Shown here: in pieces, positions 18,235 to 31,787 of the stretch
Layout of the letters: each line of letters begins with the position of its first letter
Numbering within the stretch: the first letter of the stretch is position 1
Origin: Pseudomonadota bacterium
Lineage (GTDB): Bacteria; Pseudomonadota; Gammaproteobacteria; Xanthomonadales; Rhodanobacteraceae
Direction of reading: 5' to 3'
DNA: 64,000 nt
Assembly (NCBI GenBank): GCA_021793195.1
Contig: JAJYTG010000001.1
Coordinates: 1-64,000, forward strand
Program-made: the position numbers and the translations under genes
Notes under the pieces: generated by a model
Told to the model about the DNA's origin: nothing
The model's input: only the letters and a program-made list of their open reading frames with translations
Databases searched by the model: none

Positions 18235-18307
18235 GCGGGCGAGACGCTGGGCAGGCCGCGGTGGCCGCGCGCACCGCGTTCTGCCGTTCCCGCGCGCCGG
18301 AGTACGC

Positions 18308-21129
<2,822 letters not shown>

Positions 21130-21168
21130 ATCCGGCGGGCATGCGCGCGGCCGATGACCGCCGCCGCC

Positions 21169-22323
21169 TCAGCGCTTCTCGATCGGCACGTACGCGGTGT
21201 CTTCCGGACCGGTGTAGTTGGCGCCGGGACGGATGATCTTGCCGTCCTCGCGCTGTTCGATCACGTGCGCACCCCAGCCCGAGGTGCGCGCGATGACGAA
21301 CAGCGGCGTGAACATCGGCGTGGGCACGCCCAGCATGTGGTAGGCGCTGGCCGAGTACCAGTCCAGGTTGGGGAACATGCGCTTGAGGTTCCACATCACC
21401 TGTTCGATGCGCTCGGACACCTCGAACAGCCGCGGGTTGCCGCCCTCCGTGCAGAGCTTGCGGCTGATCTCCTTGATGATCGGATTGCGCGGGTCACCGA
21501 TGGTGTACACCGGATGGCCGAAGCCGATCACGATCTCCCTGCGTTCCACCCGCGCGCGGATGTCGGCCTCGGCTTCGTCAGCACTGCGGTAGCGGGCGAT
21601 GATCTCCATCGCCACCTCGTTGGCCCCGCCGTGCTTGGGCCCGCGCAGCGCGCCGATGGCACCGGTGATGGCCGAATACATGTCCGAACCGGTGCCCGCG
21701 ATCACGCGCGCGGCGAATGTGCTGGCGTTGAACTCGTGCTCGGCGTACAGCGTCAGCGAGCGGTCCAGCGCCTGCACCTGGGCGTCGCCGGGCGCGTGCC
21801 CGTGCAGCAGGTGCAGGAAGTGCCCGGCGATGGAGGCATCTTCGGTTTCGGTGTCGATGCGCCGACCACTGTGGCTGTAGTGGTACCAGTACAGCAGCAT
21901 CGAACCGAAGCCGGCCAGCAGGCGGTCGACGATGGCGCGGGCGCCGACTGCGTCGTGCGATTCGTGCTCGGGCAGCGTGGTGCCCAGCACCGAACAGCCG
22001 GTGCGCATCACGTCCATCGGATGCGTGGCGGCCGGCAACTGCTCCAGGGCGACGCGTACCGGCTGCGGCAAGCCGCGCAGCGATTTCAGGTGCGTCCGGT
22101 AGGCGTTCAGTTCGGCCCAGTTGGGCAGTACCCCGTGCACCAGCAGGTGCGCGACCTCCTCGAAACTGGCGCGCGTGGCCAGATCGTGGATGTCATAGCC
22201 GCGATAGTGCAGGTCGTTGCCGCTGCGCCCGACGGTGCAGATGGCGGTGTTGCCGGCGGCCACACCGGAAAGAGCCACCGATTTCTTGGCCTTGGGCAGG
22301 ATCTGCTGGGTGTTCTCGTTCAT
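21169..22323 (-). CDS. prpC: 2-methylcitrate synthase
   Basis: This is a citrate-synthase-fold enzyme of 384 residues that joins propionyl-CoA and oxaloacetate. Active-site blocks are [31 protein letters not shown] (His) and [16 protein letters not shown] (His). Pairing with prpB supports methylcitrate rather than citrate synthase. Two ATGs lie 6 bases apart; GGAG is 2 bases from the first (22329) and 8 from the second (22323), so the second, MNENTQQ, is chosen. It lies 59 bases downstream of prpB in the same operon. Confidence 0.94.
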   Translation of the reverse strand: MNENTQQILPKAKKSVALSGVAAGNTAICTVGRSGNDLHYRGYDIHDLATRASFEEVAHLLVHGVLPNWAELNAYRTHLKSLRGLPQPVRVALEQLPAATHPMDVMRTGCSVLGTTLPEHESHDAVGARAIVDRLLAGFGSMLLYWYHYSHSGRRIDTETEDASIAGHFLHLLHGHAPGDAQVQALDRSLTLYAEHEFNASTFAARVIAGTGSDMYSAITGAIGALRGPKHGGANEVAMEIIARYRSADEAEADIRARVERREIVIGFGHPVYTIGDPRNPIIKEISRKLCTEGGNPRLFEVSERIEQVMWNLKRMFPNLDWYSASAYHMLGVPTPMFTPLFVIARTSGWGAHVIEQREDGKIIRPGANYTGPEDTAYVPIEKR

Positions 22324-22382
22324 CGTCATGGCTCCGTGGGATGCGCGTCTGCGTCGCGGCGGCTGCAGCGGAATGCCGGGGA

Positions 22383-23276
22383 TCAACCGGGACGGCCGCC
22401 GCGCCCGAACAGCGCGTCGAGCTTCTGCTCGTAGCCGTGGTAGCCCAGCACTTCGTACAGCTCCTCGCGCGTCTGCATCTTCGGCAACAGGGCTTTCTGG
22501 GTGCCGTCGCGGCGCAGGGTCTCGTAGAAGTCCAGCGCCGCCTTGTTCATGGCGCGGTAGGCACCACAGCAGTACAGCGCGATGTCGACGCCGGCGCCGC
22601 GCAATTCCTCGAGCGTGAAGTACGGCGTGGCGCCGAACTCGGTGAGGTTGGCCAGGATCGGCACGCGCACCGCCTGCCTGAAGCGGCGATAGTCGTCCAG
22701 CGTGCGCATGGCTTCCGGGAAAATCATGTCGGCGCCCGCGTCGACATAGGCACAGGCGCGCTCGATGGCCGCGTCGAGACCCTCCACCGCGGTCGCGTCG
22801 GTGCGCGCCATGATCACGAAACCGCCGTCGCTGCGCGCATCGACGGCGGCCTTGACGCGGTCCACCATCTCTGCGCACGCCACCACCTCCTTGCCCGGGC
22901 GGTGGCCGCAGCGCTTCTGTCCGACCTGGTCCTCGATGTGCACGGCGGCCGCGCCGCAGCGCTCGAAGCTGCGGATGGTACGGGCGATGTTGAAGGCGCC
23001 GCCCCAGCCGGTGTCGATGTCCACCAGCAGCGGCATGCGCGTGGCTTCGACGATGCGCCGCGCGTCGGTCAGCACGTCTTCCATGGTGCTGATGGCCAGA
23101 TCCGGAACACCCAGCGAGTTGGCAGCCACGCCGCCGCCCGAGAGATACAACGCGCGGTAACCCGCACGCCGCGCCAGCAGACCGGCATAGGCGGTGATCG
23201 CGCCCACCACCTGCAGCGGGCTTTCGTCGGCGAGGGCGGCGCGGAACCGCGCGCCGGCGGATGCGTCTGTACCCAT
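22383..23276 (-). CDS. prpB: 2-methylisocitrate lyase
   Basis: This is a 297-residue isocitrate-lyase-superfamily enzyme that cleaves 2-methylisocitrate to pyruvate and succinate. It has the catalytic KRCGH loop in [14 protein letters not shown], the Mg-binding [11 protein letters not shown], and [15 protein letters not shown] near the N-terminus. GGAG lies 6 bases before the ATG. It leads a prpB-prpC pair 51 bases downstream of chpC; no PrpR-type regulator is visible in the window. Confidence 0.95.
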   Translation of the reverse strand: MGTDASAGARFRAALADESPLQVVGAITAYAGLLARRAGYRALYLSGGGVAANSLGVPDLAISTMEDVLTDARRIVEATRMPLLVDIDTGWGGAFNIARTIRSFERCGAAAVHIEDQVGQKRCGHRPGKEVVACAEMVDRVKAAVDARSDGGFVIMARTDATAVEGLDAAIERACAYVDAGADMIFPEAMRTLDDYRRFRQAVRVPILANLTEFGATPYFTLEELRGAGVDIALYCCGAYRAMNKAALDFYETLRRDGTQKALLPKMQTREELYEVLGYHGYEQKLDALFGRGGRPG

Positions 23277-23327
23277 GGGCGCTCCGGTGAAAGCGCCTAT
23301 TGTAGTCGCGTCGCGATCGCCGGCGGC

Positions 23328-23798
23328 TCAGGCTGCCGGCTTCAGTACGGCGCGCAGTTGCGTCTCGAGGGCGGCCAGGTCGGGAATCAGCGCCGGCTCG
23401 TCGCGTACCATGACCTCGCTGCGCACGCCCGGCGGCGGTGCCTCGCTGCCGCCCGCCGGCATCAGCACCTCGTGGGTCAAGGTGACCAGTCGCGGGAAGC
23501 CCTGCGTCAGCAGCGCCAGATAGGGCATGCGCGGGTCGCCGCCGAGCGCCTTCAGCACGGCGACGCGGGCGTGCACGGTGCCTTCCGCCGGCGCCAGGCC
23601 GGCGAGTACCGAATACGCCACCAGCGGCAGCCGCCAGCCGCGCCAGGGGATGCGCCCCAGCAGCCAGTCCGGCGCGCCGGACACCGGATCGGGCGTGGTC
23701 AGCGTGATCACCTCGGCCACGCTGGCGTTGGGCAGCAGGACGCGGCCTTCCGTCACCGGGATCATCACACCGCGAATTTCCGAGCTGCTCATCAACAT
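23328..23798 (-). CDS. chpC: ChpC, CheW-like adaptor of the Pil-Chp system
   Basis: This is a 156-residue CheW-like protein ([24 protein letters not shown], then [18 protein letters not shown]). Position as the last gene after chpB in pilG-H-I-J-K-chpA-B-C identifies it as ChpC, an accessory adaptor that links chemoreceptors to ChpA and tunes twitching motility. The ATG is 3 bases after the chpB stop, and AGGG in the end of chpB is its likely ribosome site, so it is translationally coupled. Confidence 0.88.
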   Translation of the reverse strand: MLMSSSEIRGVMIPVTEGRVLLPNASVAEVITLTTPDPVSGAPDWLLGRIPWRGWRLPLVAYSVLAGLAPAEGTVHARVAVLKALGGDPRMPYLALLTQGFPRLVTLTHEVLMPAGGSEAPPPGVRSEVMVRDEPALIPDLAALETQLRAVLKPAA

Positions 23799-23801
23799 GG
23801 C

Positions 23802-25829
23802 TTAGCCCTGTGCGAGACGGGTGTTGAGTTCAGCGGCCAGCGCGCCCGGCAGTCCGCTGCGGCGCTCCAGTCGAGCGGCCCGTGCCGCGTCCACCATGGC
23901 GCTCACCACGCAGTTCTCCGGCGCCTGCGTCCAGATCTCGCCGCCGGCCGCCGCGACCGCGCGCATGCCTCGCACACCGTCGCTGGCCATGCCGGAGAAC
24001 ACCAGCGCCAACGTGCGCGCAGCAAACACGCCGGCGACGGCTGCGAACGTGTCGTCGATGGAGGGCGTGTAGCGCGCCTCGGCCGCGGGCTCGACGTGCA
24101 CGCTGCCGTCGGCACCGAGCAGCAGACGCGCACGCGGCGGCACCAGCAGCACATCGCCGGCCTGCACCCGCAGTCCTGCGCGGGCAACGTGCACGGGATG
24201 CGGCAGCGCGCGCTGGAACTGTTCGGCATATCCGGGGAAGAACGTCTCGTCCAGGTGCTGCGCCACCACCACCAGCAACGGCAGGCCCGGCTTCAGCGCC
24301 ACCAGGAATTCGCGCACGGCATCGGGTCCGCCGATGGATGCACCGATCACCACCACGCGCTCGAAATCGCGCGCTGCACCGGCCATTCGCGCCGGAGCGG
24401 CGGCATCATCCAGAGGCACCAGTTCCAGCCCCTCGGCAGCGTACGTACGGGCCGGCGGCGCGGCCATGGCCGCCACGGTGGAATCCTGCAGCGGCGCGGC
24501 CGGCGCGGCGTCGGCATCGAGCAGTCCCCATTCGGGCGCGGCGGGCGGGGCGGGGCGATCGGCCGGATTTTCGGCGGACAGCGGCTGCTCGAACATGGCG
24601 TCCAGCATCAGTTCGAGATCGGGTTCGGCATCGCCCAGATGCACCGCCACCGCGGCGGGCGCCTCCGCCGGCGCGGGCACGGCGGCGGTTTCCGCATCGG
24701 CAGCGGGTGCCGCTGGCGCGATCTCCGGCGGCGTCCAGGTTTCCGGATCGAACCCGGCCAGATCCTCGGGCAGGGCCGGCTCGGACTCCGCGTCCAGGCT
24801 GGCCAGCAGCGGATCGGCGGATCCCAGCAGGGGATCGGGTCCGGCCAGGGTCGGCAGGACCGCCGCATCGGCGGCAGGCGCCGACTGCGGCAGCAGTTCG
24901 GCCAGCAAGGCATCGAGCTCGGCACCGTCGAACGCGGGCATCGGCAGATCGGGTGCGGCCGGCGCCAGAGCCTCGTCGCGCGGGATGCGTCGCGGCAGCA
25001 CCGGCTCGTCCGCCGCGGGTCCATCCTCCGCAGGCACCCCCGCGGGGTCGACTTCCGGTGACGCCGGCGGCTCCGGAAAACCGGCCAAAAGGGCATCGAG
25101 ATCGGCCGTCGCGCCGTCGCCGTCCGGCGAGACCGCGACCGGTTCCGGGCCGGCCCGTGGCACGGCCGCCGGATCGTCCGCGGGGAAACCGCTGCGCAGC
25201 GAGGACAGCAGGACGTCAAGGTCGTCCTCCGCAACCGGCGGTGCCGGGGGCGCCGCGGCTGCGGCGATGTCAGGCAGGAGGCTTTCGGGTGCGGCGGATT
25301 CGATCAGTGCCTCGATCTCGCGTCCCAGCGCCGCATTCATGGCCGGCTCGGTCATTGCGACAGGAGCGGCCGTGTCGCGCCCCTCGGGCAACGCCCCGCC
25401 CGGGCCGGCATCCGCAGCGGCAGCTGGCAACAACGACGCCGCCGGCGGCGGCGGCTCGGCGCCGGCCGGGCGCGGCGGATCGACATCCGTACCCAGGATC
25501 TTGTTGGCCAGGTGCCGCGCCCAGCGCGCCGCATCCCAGCCGGCCAGCCCGCGCGTGGCCTCGGCATCGTTGAGCACCAGACGCTGCCGTGCCGGATCCA
25601 GCGCCTCGAACACGCGCTCCAACGCGGCGTCGTTGGCCGGATCGAGATTCAGTACGACCACTTCCGGCGCATGTTCGCAGAAGGTCTGCGGCTCGAAGGC
25701 TTCCATGCCGCCCTCGAACACGATGCGCGCGCCGCGCGCCTGCAATGCCTCACGCAGGCGTGCGCCGCTGTCGGCGTCGTCGAACAGCAGCGCGACCGTG
25801 GTGGGCTCGCGCTCAGGCGTGCTGTCCAC
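23802..25829 (-). CDS. chpB: ChpB, CheB-like methylesterase with long disordered linker
   Basis: This is a 675-residue protein, roughly twice the length of Pseudomonas ChpB. Residues 10-115 look like a degenerate receiver ([25 protein letters not shown]). Residues about 488-675 are the CheB methylesterase with Ser498 in GASIGGP, His525 in AQHLDE and Asp617 in FSGMASDG. Between them, about 120-485 is a low-complexity Ala/Pro/Asp linker with recurring acidic-hydrophobic blocks ([10 protein letters not shown] 202-211, DLDALLAGF 243-251, ELDALLAEL 304-312, DPLLASLD 339-346, [10 protein letters not shown] 404-413). It should demethylate PilJ. The start overlaps chpA by 17 bases. Confidence 0.9.
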   Translation of the reverse strand: MDSTPEREPTTVALLFDDADSGARLREALQARGARIVFEGGMEAFEPQTFCEHAPEVVVLNLDPANDAALERVFEALDPARQRLVLNDAEATRGLAGWDAARWARHLANKILGTDVDPPRPAGAEPPPPAASLLPAAAADAGPGGALPEGRDTAAPVAMTEPAMNAALGREIEALIESAAPESLLPDIAAAAAPPAPPVAEDDLDVLLSSLRSGFPADDPAAVPRAGPEPVAVSPDGDGATADLDALLAGFPEPPASPEVDPAGVPAEDGPAADEPVLPRRIPRDEALAPAAPDLPMPAFDGAELDALLAELLPQSAPAADAAVLPTLAGPDPLLGSADPLLASLDAESEPALPEDLAGFDPETWTPPEIAPAAPAADAETAAVPAPAEAPAAVAVHLGDAEPDLELMLDAMFEQPLSAENPADRPAPPAAPEWGLLDADAAPAAPLQDSTVAAMAAPPARTYAAEGLELVPLDDAAAPARMAGAARDFERVVVIGASIGGPDAVREFLVALKPGLPLLVVVAQHLDETFFPGYAEQFQRALPHPVHVARAGLRVQAGDVLLVPPRARLLLGADGSVHVEPAAEARYTPSIDDTFAAVAGVFAARTLALVFSGMASDGVRGMRAVAAAGGEIWTQAPENCVVSAMVDAARAARLERRSGLPGALAAELNTRLAQG

Positions 25830-28800
25830 CGAGCACCTCCTGCACGTTGCGCAACAGATCGGCCTCCTGGTAGGGCTTGCCCAGATAGCGCTCGACGCCG
25901 ACCTCGAGCGCGCGCTGGCGGTGCTTCTCGCCGGTGCGCGAGGTGATCATGATGATGGGCACCTGCCTGAGGCGGGCATCGCCCTTCATGTGCGTGGCCA
26001 GCTCGTAACCGTCCATGCGCGGCATCTCGATGTCCAGCAGCATCACGTCGGGCACGCGTTCCTGCAGGCGTTCCAGCGCGTCGATGCCGTCCTTGGCGGT
26101 GACCACGTCCATCTCCATGCGTTCGAGCACGCGCGAGGTGACCTTGCGCATGGTGATCGAGTCATCCACCACCATCACCAGCGGCCGCGCACGCACGGCA
26201 GCGGGCACCACCGGCGGCAGCCCGGTGGATTCGGATTCGGCCAGCGCGCGCGCGGCTTCCGCGTGCTGGCCCAGGGCGGTACCGCGGCGCACCAGCGGCG
26301 GCAGATCGAGAATCATCACCACCGAACCGTCGCCCATGATGGTGGCGCCGAACAGGCCGGGCACCGAGCTCACCTGCGGGCCGACCGACTTCACCACGAT
26401 CTCGCGCGAACCGACCACCTGGTCCACGTGCACGGCGGCGCGCAGATCGCCGCTGCGGATCAGCAGCAGCGGCAGCTGCGGCTCCTCGCTGCGACGCGAG
26501 CCGACTCCCAGCAACCGGCCCAGTTCCTGGATCACGTAGCGCTCGCTGGCGTAGGTGTACAGCGGCACTTCCTCGGCCAGCCGTGCCGCCAGGTCGTCGC
26601 GCGCGATGCGCGCCATGCCCTGCACCGAGGTCATCGGCACCGCGAACACCGACTCGCCCTGCTTGACCAGGATGGCCTGGGTCACCGCCAGGGTGAACGG
26701 CAGGCGCACCTGGAAACGCGTGCCCCTGCCGCGCTGCGAGTCGATGCTGAGCGAGCCGCCGAGCTGCTTGATCTCGCTGGCCACCACGTCCATGCCCACG
26801 CCGCGGCCAGCGATCTGGGTGACGGCCCCGGCGGTGGAAAAACCGCTCTCGAGAATGAATGCGTAGAGATCCCGGTCGGACAGCTGCGCATCCTCCAGCA
26901 GCATGCCGCGCTCAATGGCCTTGGCGCGGATGGCGTCACGGTCCAGGCCACGGCCGTCGTCGCTGACTTCCAGCACCACCTCGGTGGCTTCGCGGCCGAC
27001 GCGTATGGTGACCGTGCCCTCTTCGGGCTTGCCCGCTGCGCGGCGTTCGGCGGCCGACTCGATGCCGTGCGCCACCGCATTGCGCAGCATGTGCTCGAAC
27101 GGGGCCTTCATGCGCTCCAGCAGCGTGCGGTCCATCTCGCCGTGGGCGCCTTCGACCCGCAGTTGCACCTGGCGGCCCAGTTCCTGCGCGGTCTGGCGCA
27201 ACGTGCGCCGCAACGACGGTACCTGCGCTTCGAATGGCACCATGCGCGTACGCATCAGGCCTTCCTGCAGCTCGGAGCTGACGCGCGACTGCTGCAGCAG
27301 CAGGGTCTCGGCCTGGCGCGCGGTATCGTCCAGCAGGCTCTGCAGCGAGGTGAGGTCGGACACCGATTCGGCCAGCGCGCGCGAGTATTGCTGCAGCTGC
27401 GAGAAGCGATCCAGCTCCAGCGGGTCGAAGGCGCTGTCGGCCGCGGCGATCTGCTGTTCGCGCTGGAAGCGCGCGATGATCTGCGCCTCGGTCTCGATCT
27501 CCAGCTTGCGCAGCTGTTCACGCAGGCGGGTGACGGTCTGGTCCAGCTCGACCAGGTTGAAGCGGAACGTGGTGACCTGCTGCTCCAGGCGCGAGCGGTA
27601 GATGGACACCTCACCGGCATGGTTGACCAGGGTGTCCAGCACTTCGGAGCGCACCCGGATCATTTCCTGCGCACTGCGCTGCGGCTCGTCCAGTTCGATC
27701 GGCGGCAAGGGAGTCAGCGGGACGCGCGGCGCCTCCGTGGCCCGGCCCTCGGCTGCAGGCATGCCTTCGCCTTGCGGCTGCGCCGTAGCAACCGACGCCA
27801 ACTGCTCGAACAATCCGATGGCGCCGTCGGGGCGTGCCAGCGCCTGCCCCACCTGCACGCGCCGTACCAGCTCGTGCAGGCGGTCGAAACCTCGTTCCAG
27901 CGATCCGACCACCGCGGTATCGGCCAGGCGGCGGCCCGCAGCGACGGCATCCAGCAGGCTTTCCATGGCATGCGCGAGATCGCCCACCGGCAGGATGCCG
28001 GCCATGCGCGCGCCGCCTTTGAGGGTGTGCAGATCGCGCTGCAGTCCGATGATCGGCTCCTGCGAGTCGGGCTGGACGCGCCAGCCTGCCAGCCGTGCAT
28101 CGGCGGCATCGAGGATTTCGAGACCCTCCAGCACGAACACATCGACCAGATCCGGATCGGATTCGGCCAGCGCCAGCGCACCGTCGGGCTGGATGTCCTC
28201 GGGAAACTCCGGTATCGGCGCCTCGGGCAGACGCGCGCGCGGCGGCGGTACCGGTTCATCGGCGGCGGGTGTCGCGGACGGCGCGCCGTCGGCATCGGCA
28301 TCGACGGGAACCTCGGCATCGTCAGGCACGGACGCGGCCACGGACCCGGAGTCTTCCAGACCCTGCAGCAGCAGTGCGGTCAGCGGATCGGCAGCCAGGC
28401 CTTCCACCGATTCGGGTTCGGATGTCGCCATCGGGACGGTCGCAGCGCGCGGCAGATCATCCGCCAGTCCGAGCAGCCACGTGTCGAGCTGCGCATCCTG
28501 CAAAGCTTGCTCGCGGGCCTGCTCGGATGCTTCCCGCGCTGCAGCCTCGCGCGCCTCGGCGGCGAGGCGCTCCGCCTCGGCCTGTTCAGCCAATTGCCGG
28601 GCAGCCAGACGCTCGGCCTCGAGCTGTGCCGCCTGAGCACGCTCGGCTTCGAGACGCTCGGCTTCGAGACGCTCGGCTTCGAGACGCTCGGCTTCGAGAC
28701 GCTCGGCTTCGAGACGTTCGGCTTCGAGACGTTCGGCTTCGAAACGCTCGGCTTCGAGACGCTGGGTTTCGGCAGTTTCCTCTCCCTGCATGGACACGCC

Positions 28801-31734
28801 GTACAGCGTGCCGGCCTGCTCGGGCTCGGGCAGCGCATCGCGCAGGGCGCGGATACGGGCCGCCAGCGCAGCGGAGTCGGGTACCTGCGGCTGTGGCCGA
28901 TCGTACTGGTCCATCACGTGTTCGATCAGTGCGGCCGTTTCCGCGAGCACGGCGCGGCCCTCGGCATCCAGCGCCTGGCCGCACCCGCGCAGGCGCTTCA
29001 GGCAGGTCTCCAGCGGCGCCAGCACCTGTCCGATCACGGGAATGTCCACCATGGCAATGGCGCCGTTGAGCGTATGCACGCTGCGCAGCAGCGGCTCGCC
29101 GACGTCGCCATCACCCGGTGCGGCCAGCCATCCGCGGATGGCCTCGACGTGTTGCGCGGTTTCGCTGCGCAGGATCTCCAGCAGCACGGCATCGAGCGGC
29201 GGCAGCGGCGGACCGGCAAGACCGGAGGCATCCGCGACCGGCACGGCTTCGGTTTCGGCTGCTGGCAGCGGTTTCCACACCCGCCGCGTGACGGTGCGCC
29301 TGCGTACCGCCGGACCGGCGGCGGTCTGATCCTCCACCGTCGCGGCTTCGCCCACGGACAGCCGGTCGGCGACCTGCATGATGGCGGGCAGCGGCGCATA
29401 CACCGTCTCGCCCTGCAGCGACGCCTGCACGGCGGGCAACGCGGCGATGGCGTGCTGCACCAGCGATTGCACCAGCGGTGTGGGCGCGACGCTGCGATCG
29501 AGCACACGGTTGAGCAGGTTCTCCACTTTCCAGGCGAACTCGCCCAGCTCCATCGCCCCGACCAGGCGGCCGGAACCCTTGAGCGTATGGAATGCCCGGC
29601 GCAGACCGCGCAGCGTTTCCAGATCCTCGGGATTCGCCAGCCAGGTGTCGAACCCGCTGCGCAGGATCTGGATCTCCTCGCCGACTTCCTCGATGAACAC
29701 CTCGCGGATCTCTGCATCGGCGGCCTCGCCGTCGGTACGGAATCCCAGCAGCGGCACCTCGCCTCCTGCTGTCGTTTCCTCGATCTCCTCGCTGATCTTG
29801 ATCCACTCGCCCGGGCCTTCGCCGGCGGTCACCGTGGCATCGGGCATCGGCTCGGCGGCCTGCTGCGGCCCGGGGCCGCCCACGGCGGCGGCCCCCACGA
29901 CTTGCGTATCGTCCGCGGCCGGCACCGGCAATGCCGCAGCGGCGGCGGTGGCCTCCCCGCCTGCCGCGGCGGGCGCAGGCGCCGGCTCTTCCGCGGGCAC
30001 GGAGGTCGCGGCGGTTTTCGGCAGCGGCCGCGCGGCGGGCGCCGGCCAGTAGCCCAATGCCGCCAGGCTGCGCTGGGTGACGTCGAGAATGCGCTCGCGC
30101 TGCGGTCGCTGCTCGCGCACCGCCTCGAGGAAATATTCCACCGAGGCCAGGGCGTCGGCCAGCAGGTCCATCTGCTCGGCGGTGGGCACACGCCGGTCCG
30201 CCAGCAGTTCGTTGTGCACGAAGCGCCCGATGGCCTCGGTCAACGCCGGCAGCCGCGGCAGATCGAGCATGCGCAGCGCGCCGCCCAGTTCGTCCATCAG
30301 CGTCGGCACCGCCTCGACGCGCGCGTGGATCCACGGCGACTCGATGAAAGCCACCAGGTCGTCCTTCACTCTGGCCAGATTGGCGGAGGCTTCTTTCAGC
30401 ACCGCATCGAGCAGACGGCGCGCCTCGGCCTTGGGCAGGCTGAGGCCGGCATCGCCGCTCTCGGCGCCCAGGCGGTCGATGTGGTCATCCAGCGAGGATT
30501 CGACATACAGCAGCGCGCCGGCCACATCCAGCAGCGTGGCCTCATCCACCATGCGCGCGCCCGCGGCGATCTGCGCGATGGTCTCACGCTGCTCGTGCAC
30601 CACGCGGCGCGGAACGTTCAGGCCCAGCATGCCCAGCGTATCCGCGACGCGGCTCAGCGTGTCGGCCTCGGCGTGGAGCTGCTGCGGATCGTGCTCGGTC
30701 TTGCGCAGGTAGAGGTCCAGCGCATCCTTGACGCGCAGCAGATCCTCGCGGATGGCCCGCGCCACCGTGTCCAGCAGCATCCGGTTGTGGCCGGAGATGG
30801 CACTGGTGGCGTGCTCGATCTCGCTCTGCGAGGGCAGCAGGCGGTCCAGCCGGTAGGTGCTGTAGACGGCGGCCAGACGCTCGCTGCCGGGGCGCGCGCG
30901 CGCCACGTAGTACAGCAGGCTGCGCGCCAGCTCCTCGGATTCACCGCGCGCCAGTGCGGCCTCGCCCTGCTCGACCAGCGCGCGCACGCTGCGGTCGACC
31001 TTGCCGATCAGTTTCCTGACCTCGACGCTGTGCTCCTCGAGCAGGCCGCGTTCGAGACCCTCGACTACGCTGCCGGCGATCCACCACAGACGCCGGCCGG
31101 GCAAGGTGTAGCACTGCGCGCCGATGGCATCGAGCGTGCGGTGCATGACGGCCAGATGCTGGCGGGTATCGCCCTGGTTGCGGATCCACGCCAGCAGCGG
31201 CAGCTGCAGCTGGGTCCGCAGCGCGCCCACCGCGCGCTGCTGCGCGGCGGGCGCCGGCGCCGCGGCCAGGCCCGGCACGAATGCGGGCAGTTCGGCGCCG
31301 AGGTCGGGCATGAACAACGCCGTTTCGCCGATCTGCATCTGGCCGCGGCAGCCGCGCAGTTCGTTGAGCAGCGGCAGCAGCACCAGCGGCACATCGCGAT
31401 GCCCCCCCTGCAGGCGCTCCAGATAGTCCGGCAGCTGCATCATGCCGCGCATCAGCACGGCGAGCGCGGCGTCGCGGTCGGCCACCGCGCTATCGAGCAG
31501 CGCACGCGCCAGCGCTTCCATCTCTTCGGCGACCATGGCCGCGCCGTACAGCTCGACCATGCGCAGCGTGCCCTGCACCTGGTGCAGATAGGTGGCGCAG
31601 AAGCGCATCTGGCTGGTATCGGCCGGATCCTGCGCGTAGGCCTCCAGGGCGATGCGCGCCTGGCGCAGGGTCTCATCCAGCTCGCTCTTGACCCAGCCCA
31701 GCGTGGTGAAGTCGAGATCTTCGTCGAGTCGCAT
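25813..31734 (-). CDS. chpA: ChpA, giant CheA-type hybrid histidine kinase
   Basis: This is a 1973-residue kinase, the core of the twitching chemosensory system. The N-terminal 1-690 is a FimL-like region with a degenerate phosphotransfer site (LHQVQG, His51). Hpt domains follow with His716 (FHTLKGSGR), His887 (VHTLNG) and His1236 (LHTLKGG). A charged LEAER coiled-coil repeat sits at about 992-1032. The kinase has AVAHGIESAAERR and DDGRGLDRDAI (N and G1 boxes), then GRGVGMDVV, a CheW-like domain, and a C-terminal receiver with Asp1901 in LLDIEMPRMDGYE. Start MRLDEDLDF has AGGA 8 bases upstream. It phosphorylates PilG and PilH to control extension and retraction. Confidence 0.95.
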   Translation of the reverse strand: MRLDEDLDFTTLGWVKSELDETLRQARIALEAYAQDPADTSQMRFCATYLHQVQGTLRMVELYGAAMVAEEMEALARALLDSAVADRDAALAVLMRGMMQLPDYLERLQGGHRDVPLVLLPLLNELRGCRGQMQIGETALFMPDLGAELPAFVPGLAAAPAPAAQQRAVGALRTQLQLPLLAWIRNQGDTRQHLAVMHRTLDAIGAQCYTLPGRRLWWIAGSVVEGLERGLLEEHSVEVRKLIGKVDRSVRALVEQGEAALARGESEELARSLLYYVARARPGSERLAAVYSTYRLDRLLPSQSEIEHATSAISGHNRMLLDTVARAIREDLLRVKDALDLYLRKTEHDPQQLHAEADTLSRVADTLGMLGLNVPRRVVHEQRETIAQIAAGARMVDEATLLDVAGALLYVESSLDDHIDRLGAESGDAGLSLPKAEARRLLDAVLKEASANLARVKDDLVAFIESPWIHARVEAVPTLMDELGGALRMLDLPRLPALTEAIGRFVHNELLADRRVPTAEQMDLLADALASVEYFLEAVREQRPQRERILDVTQRSLAALGYWPAPAARPLPKTAATSVPAEEPAPAPAAAGGEATAAAAALPVPAADDTQVVGAAAVGGPGPQQAAEPMPDATVTAGEGPGEWIKISEEIEETTAGGEVPLLGFRTDGEAADAEIREVFIEEVGEEIQILRSGFDTWLANPEDLETLRGLRRAFHTLKGSGRLVGAMELGEFAWKVENLLNRVLDRSVAPTPLVQSLVQHAIAALPAVQASLQGETVYAPLPAIMQVADRLSVGEAATVEDQTAAGPAVRRRTVTRRVWKPLPAAETEAVPVADASGLAGPPLPPLDAVLLEILRSETAQHVEAIRGWLAAPGDGDVGEPLLRSVHTLNGAIAMVDIPVIGQVLAPLETCLKRLRGCGQALDAEGRAVLAETAALIEHVMDQYDRPQPQVPDSAALAARIRALRDALPEPEQAGTLYGVSMQGEETAETQRLEAERFEAERLEAERLEAERLEAERLEAERLEAERLEAERAQAAQLEAERLAARQLAEQAEAERLAAEAREAAAREASEQAREQALQDAQLDTWLLGLADDLPRAATVPMATSEPESVEGLAADPLTALLLQGLEDSGSVAASVPDDAEVPVDADADGAPSATPAADEPVPPPRARLPEAPIPEFPEDIQPDGALALAESDPDLVDVFVLEGLEILDAADARLAGWRVQPDSQEPIIGLQRDLHTLKGGARMAGILPVGDLAHAMESLLDAVAAGRRLADTAVVGSLERGFDRLHELVRRVQVGQALARPDGAIGLFEQLASVATAQPQGEGMPAAEGRATEAPRVPLTPLPPIELDEPQRSAQEMIRVRSEVLDTLVNHAGEVSIYRSRLEQQVTTFRFNLVELDQTVTRLREQLRKLEIETEAQIIARFQREQQIAAADSAFDPLELDRFSQLQQYSRALAESVSDLTSLQSLLDDTARQAETLLLQQSRVSSELQEGLMRTRMVPFEAQVPSLRRTLRQTAQELGRQVQLRVEGAHGEMDRTLLERMKAPFEHMLRNAVAHGIESAAERRAAGKPEEGTVTIRVGREATEVVLEVSDDGRGLDRDAIRAKAIERGMLLEDAQLSDRDLYAFILESGFSTAGAVTQIAGRGVGMDVVASEIKQLGGSLSIDSQRGRGTRFQVRLPFTLAVTQAILVKQGESVFAVPMTSVQGMARIARDDLAARLAEEVPLYTYASERYVIQELGRLLGVGSRRSEEPQLPLLLIRSGDLRAAVHVDQVVGSREIVVKSVGPQVSSVPGLFGATIMGDGSVVMILDLPPLVRRGTALGQHAEAARALAESESTGLPPVVPAAVRARPLVMVVDDSITMRKVTSRVLERMEMDVVTAKDGIDALERLQERVPDVMLLDIEMPRMDGYELATHMKGDARLRQVPIIMITSRTGEKHRQRALEVGVERYLGKPYQEADLLRNVQEVLGGQHA
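28641..28760 (-). repeat. 15-bp tandem repeat encoding LEAER in chpA
   Basis: Eight head-to-tail copies of a 15-base unit (GCTCGGCTTCGAGAC on the plus strand) encode repeated Leu-Glu-Ala-Glu-Arg pentapeptides with single Phe variants. Copies differ by only a base or two, so the array is young or homogenised. The encoded segment is highly charged and helical and continues into an imperfect Glu/Ala/Arg stretch. Confidence 0.95.
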
Positions 31735-31787
31735 GGTGTGGTCCTGGATCAGTGGCCGGCACGGGTGCACATGGGCGTGCCGCCGGT

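Noticed and set aside
28641-28760. CRISPR array
   Set aside because: Units are contiguous 15-mers without spacers and lie in frame inside chpA.
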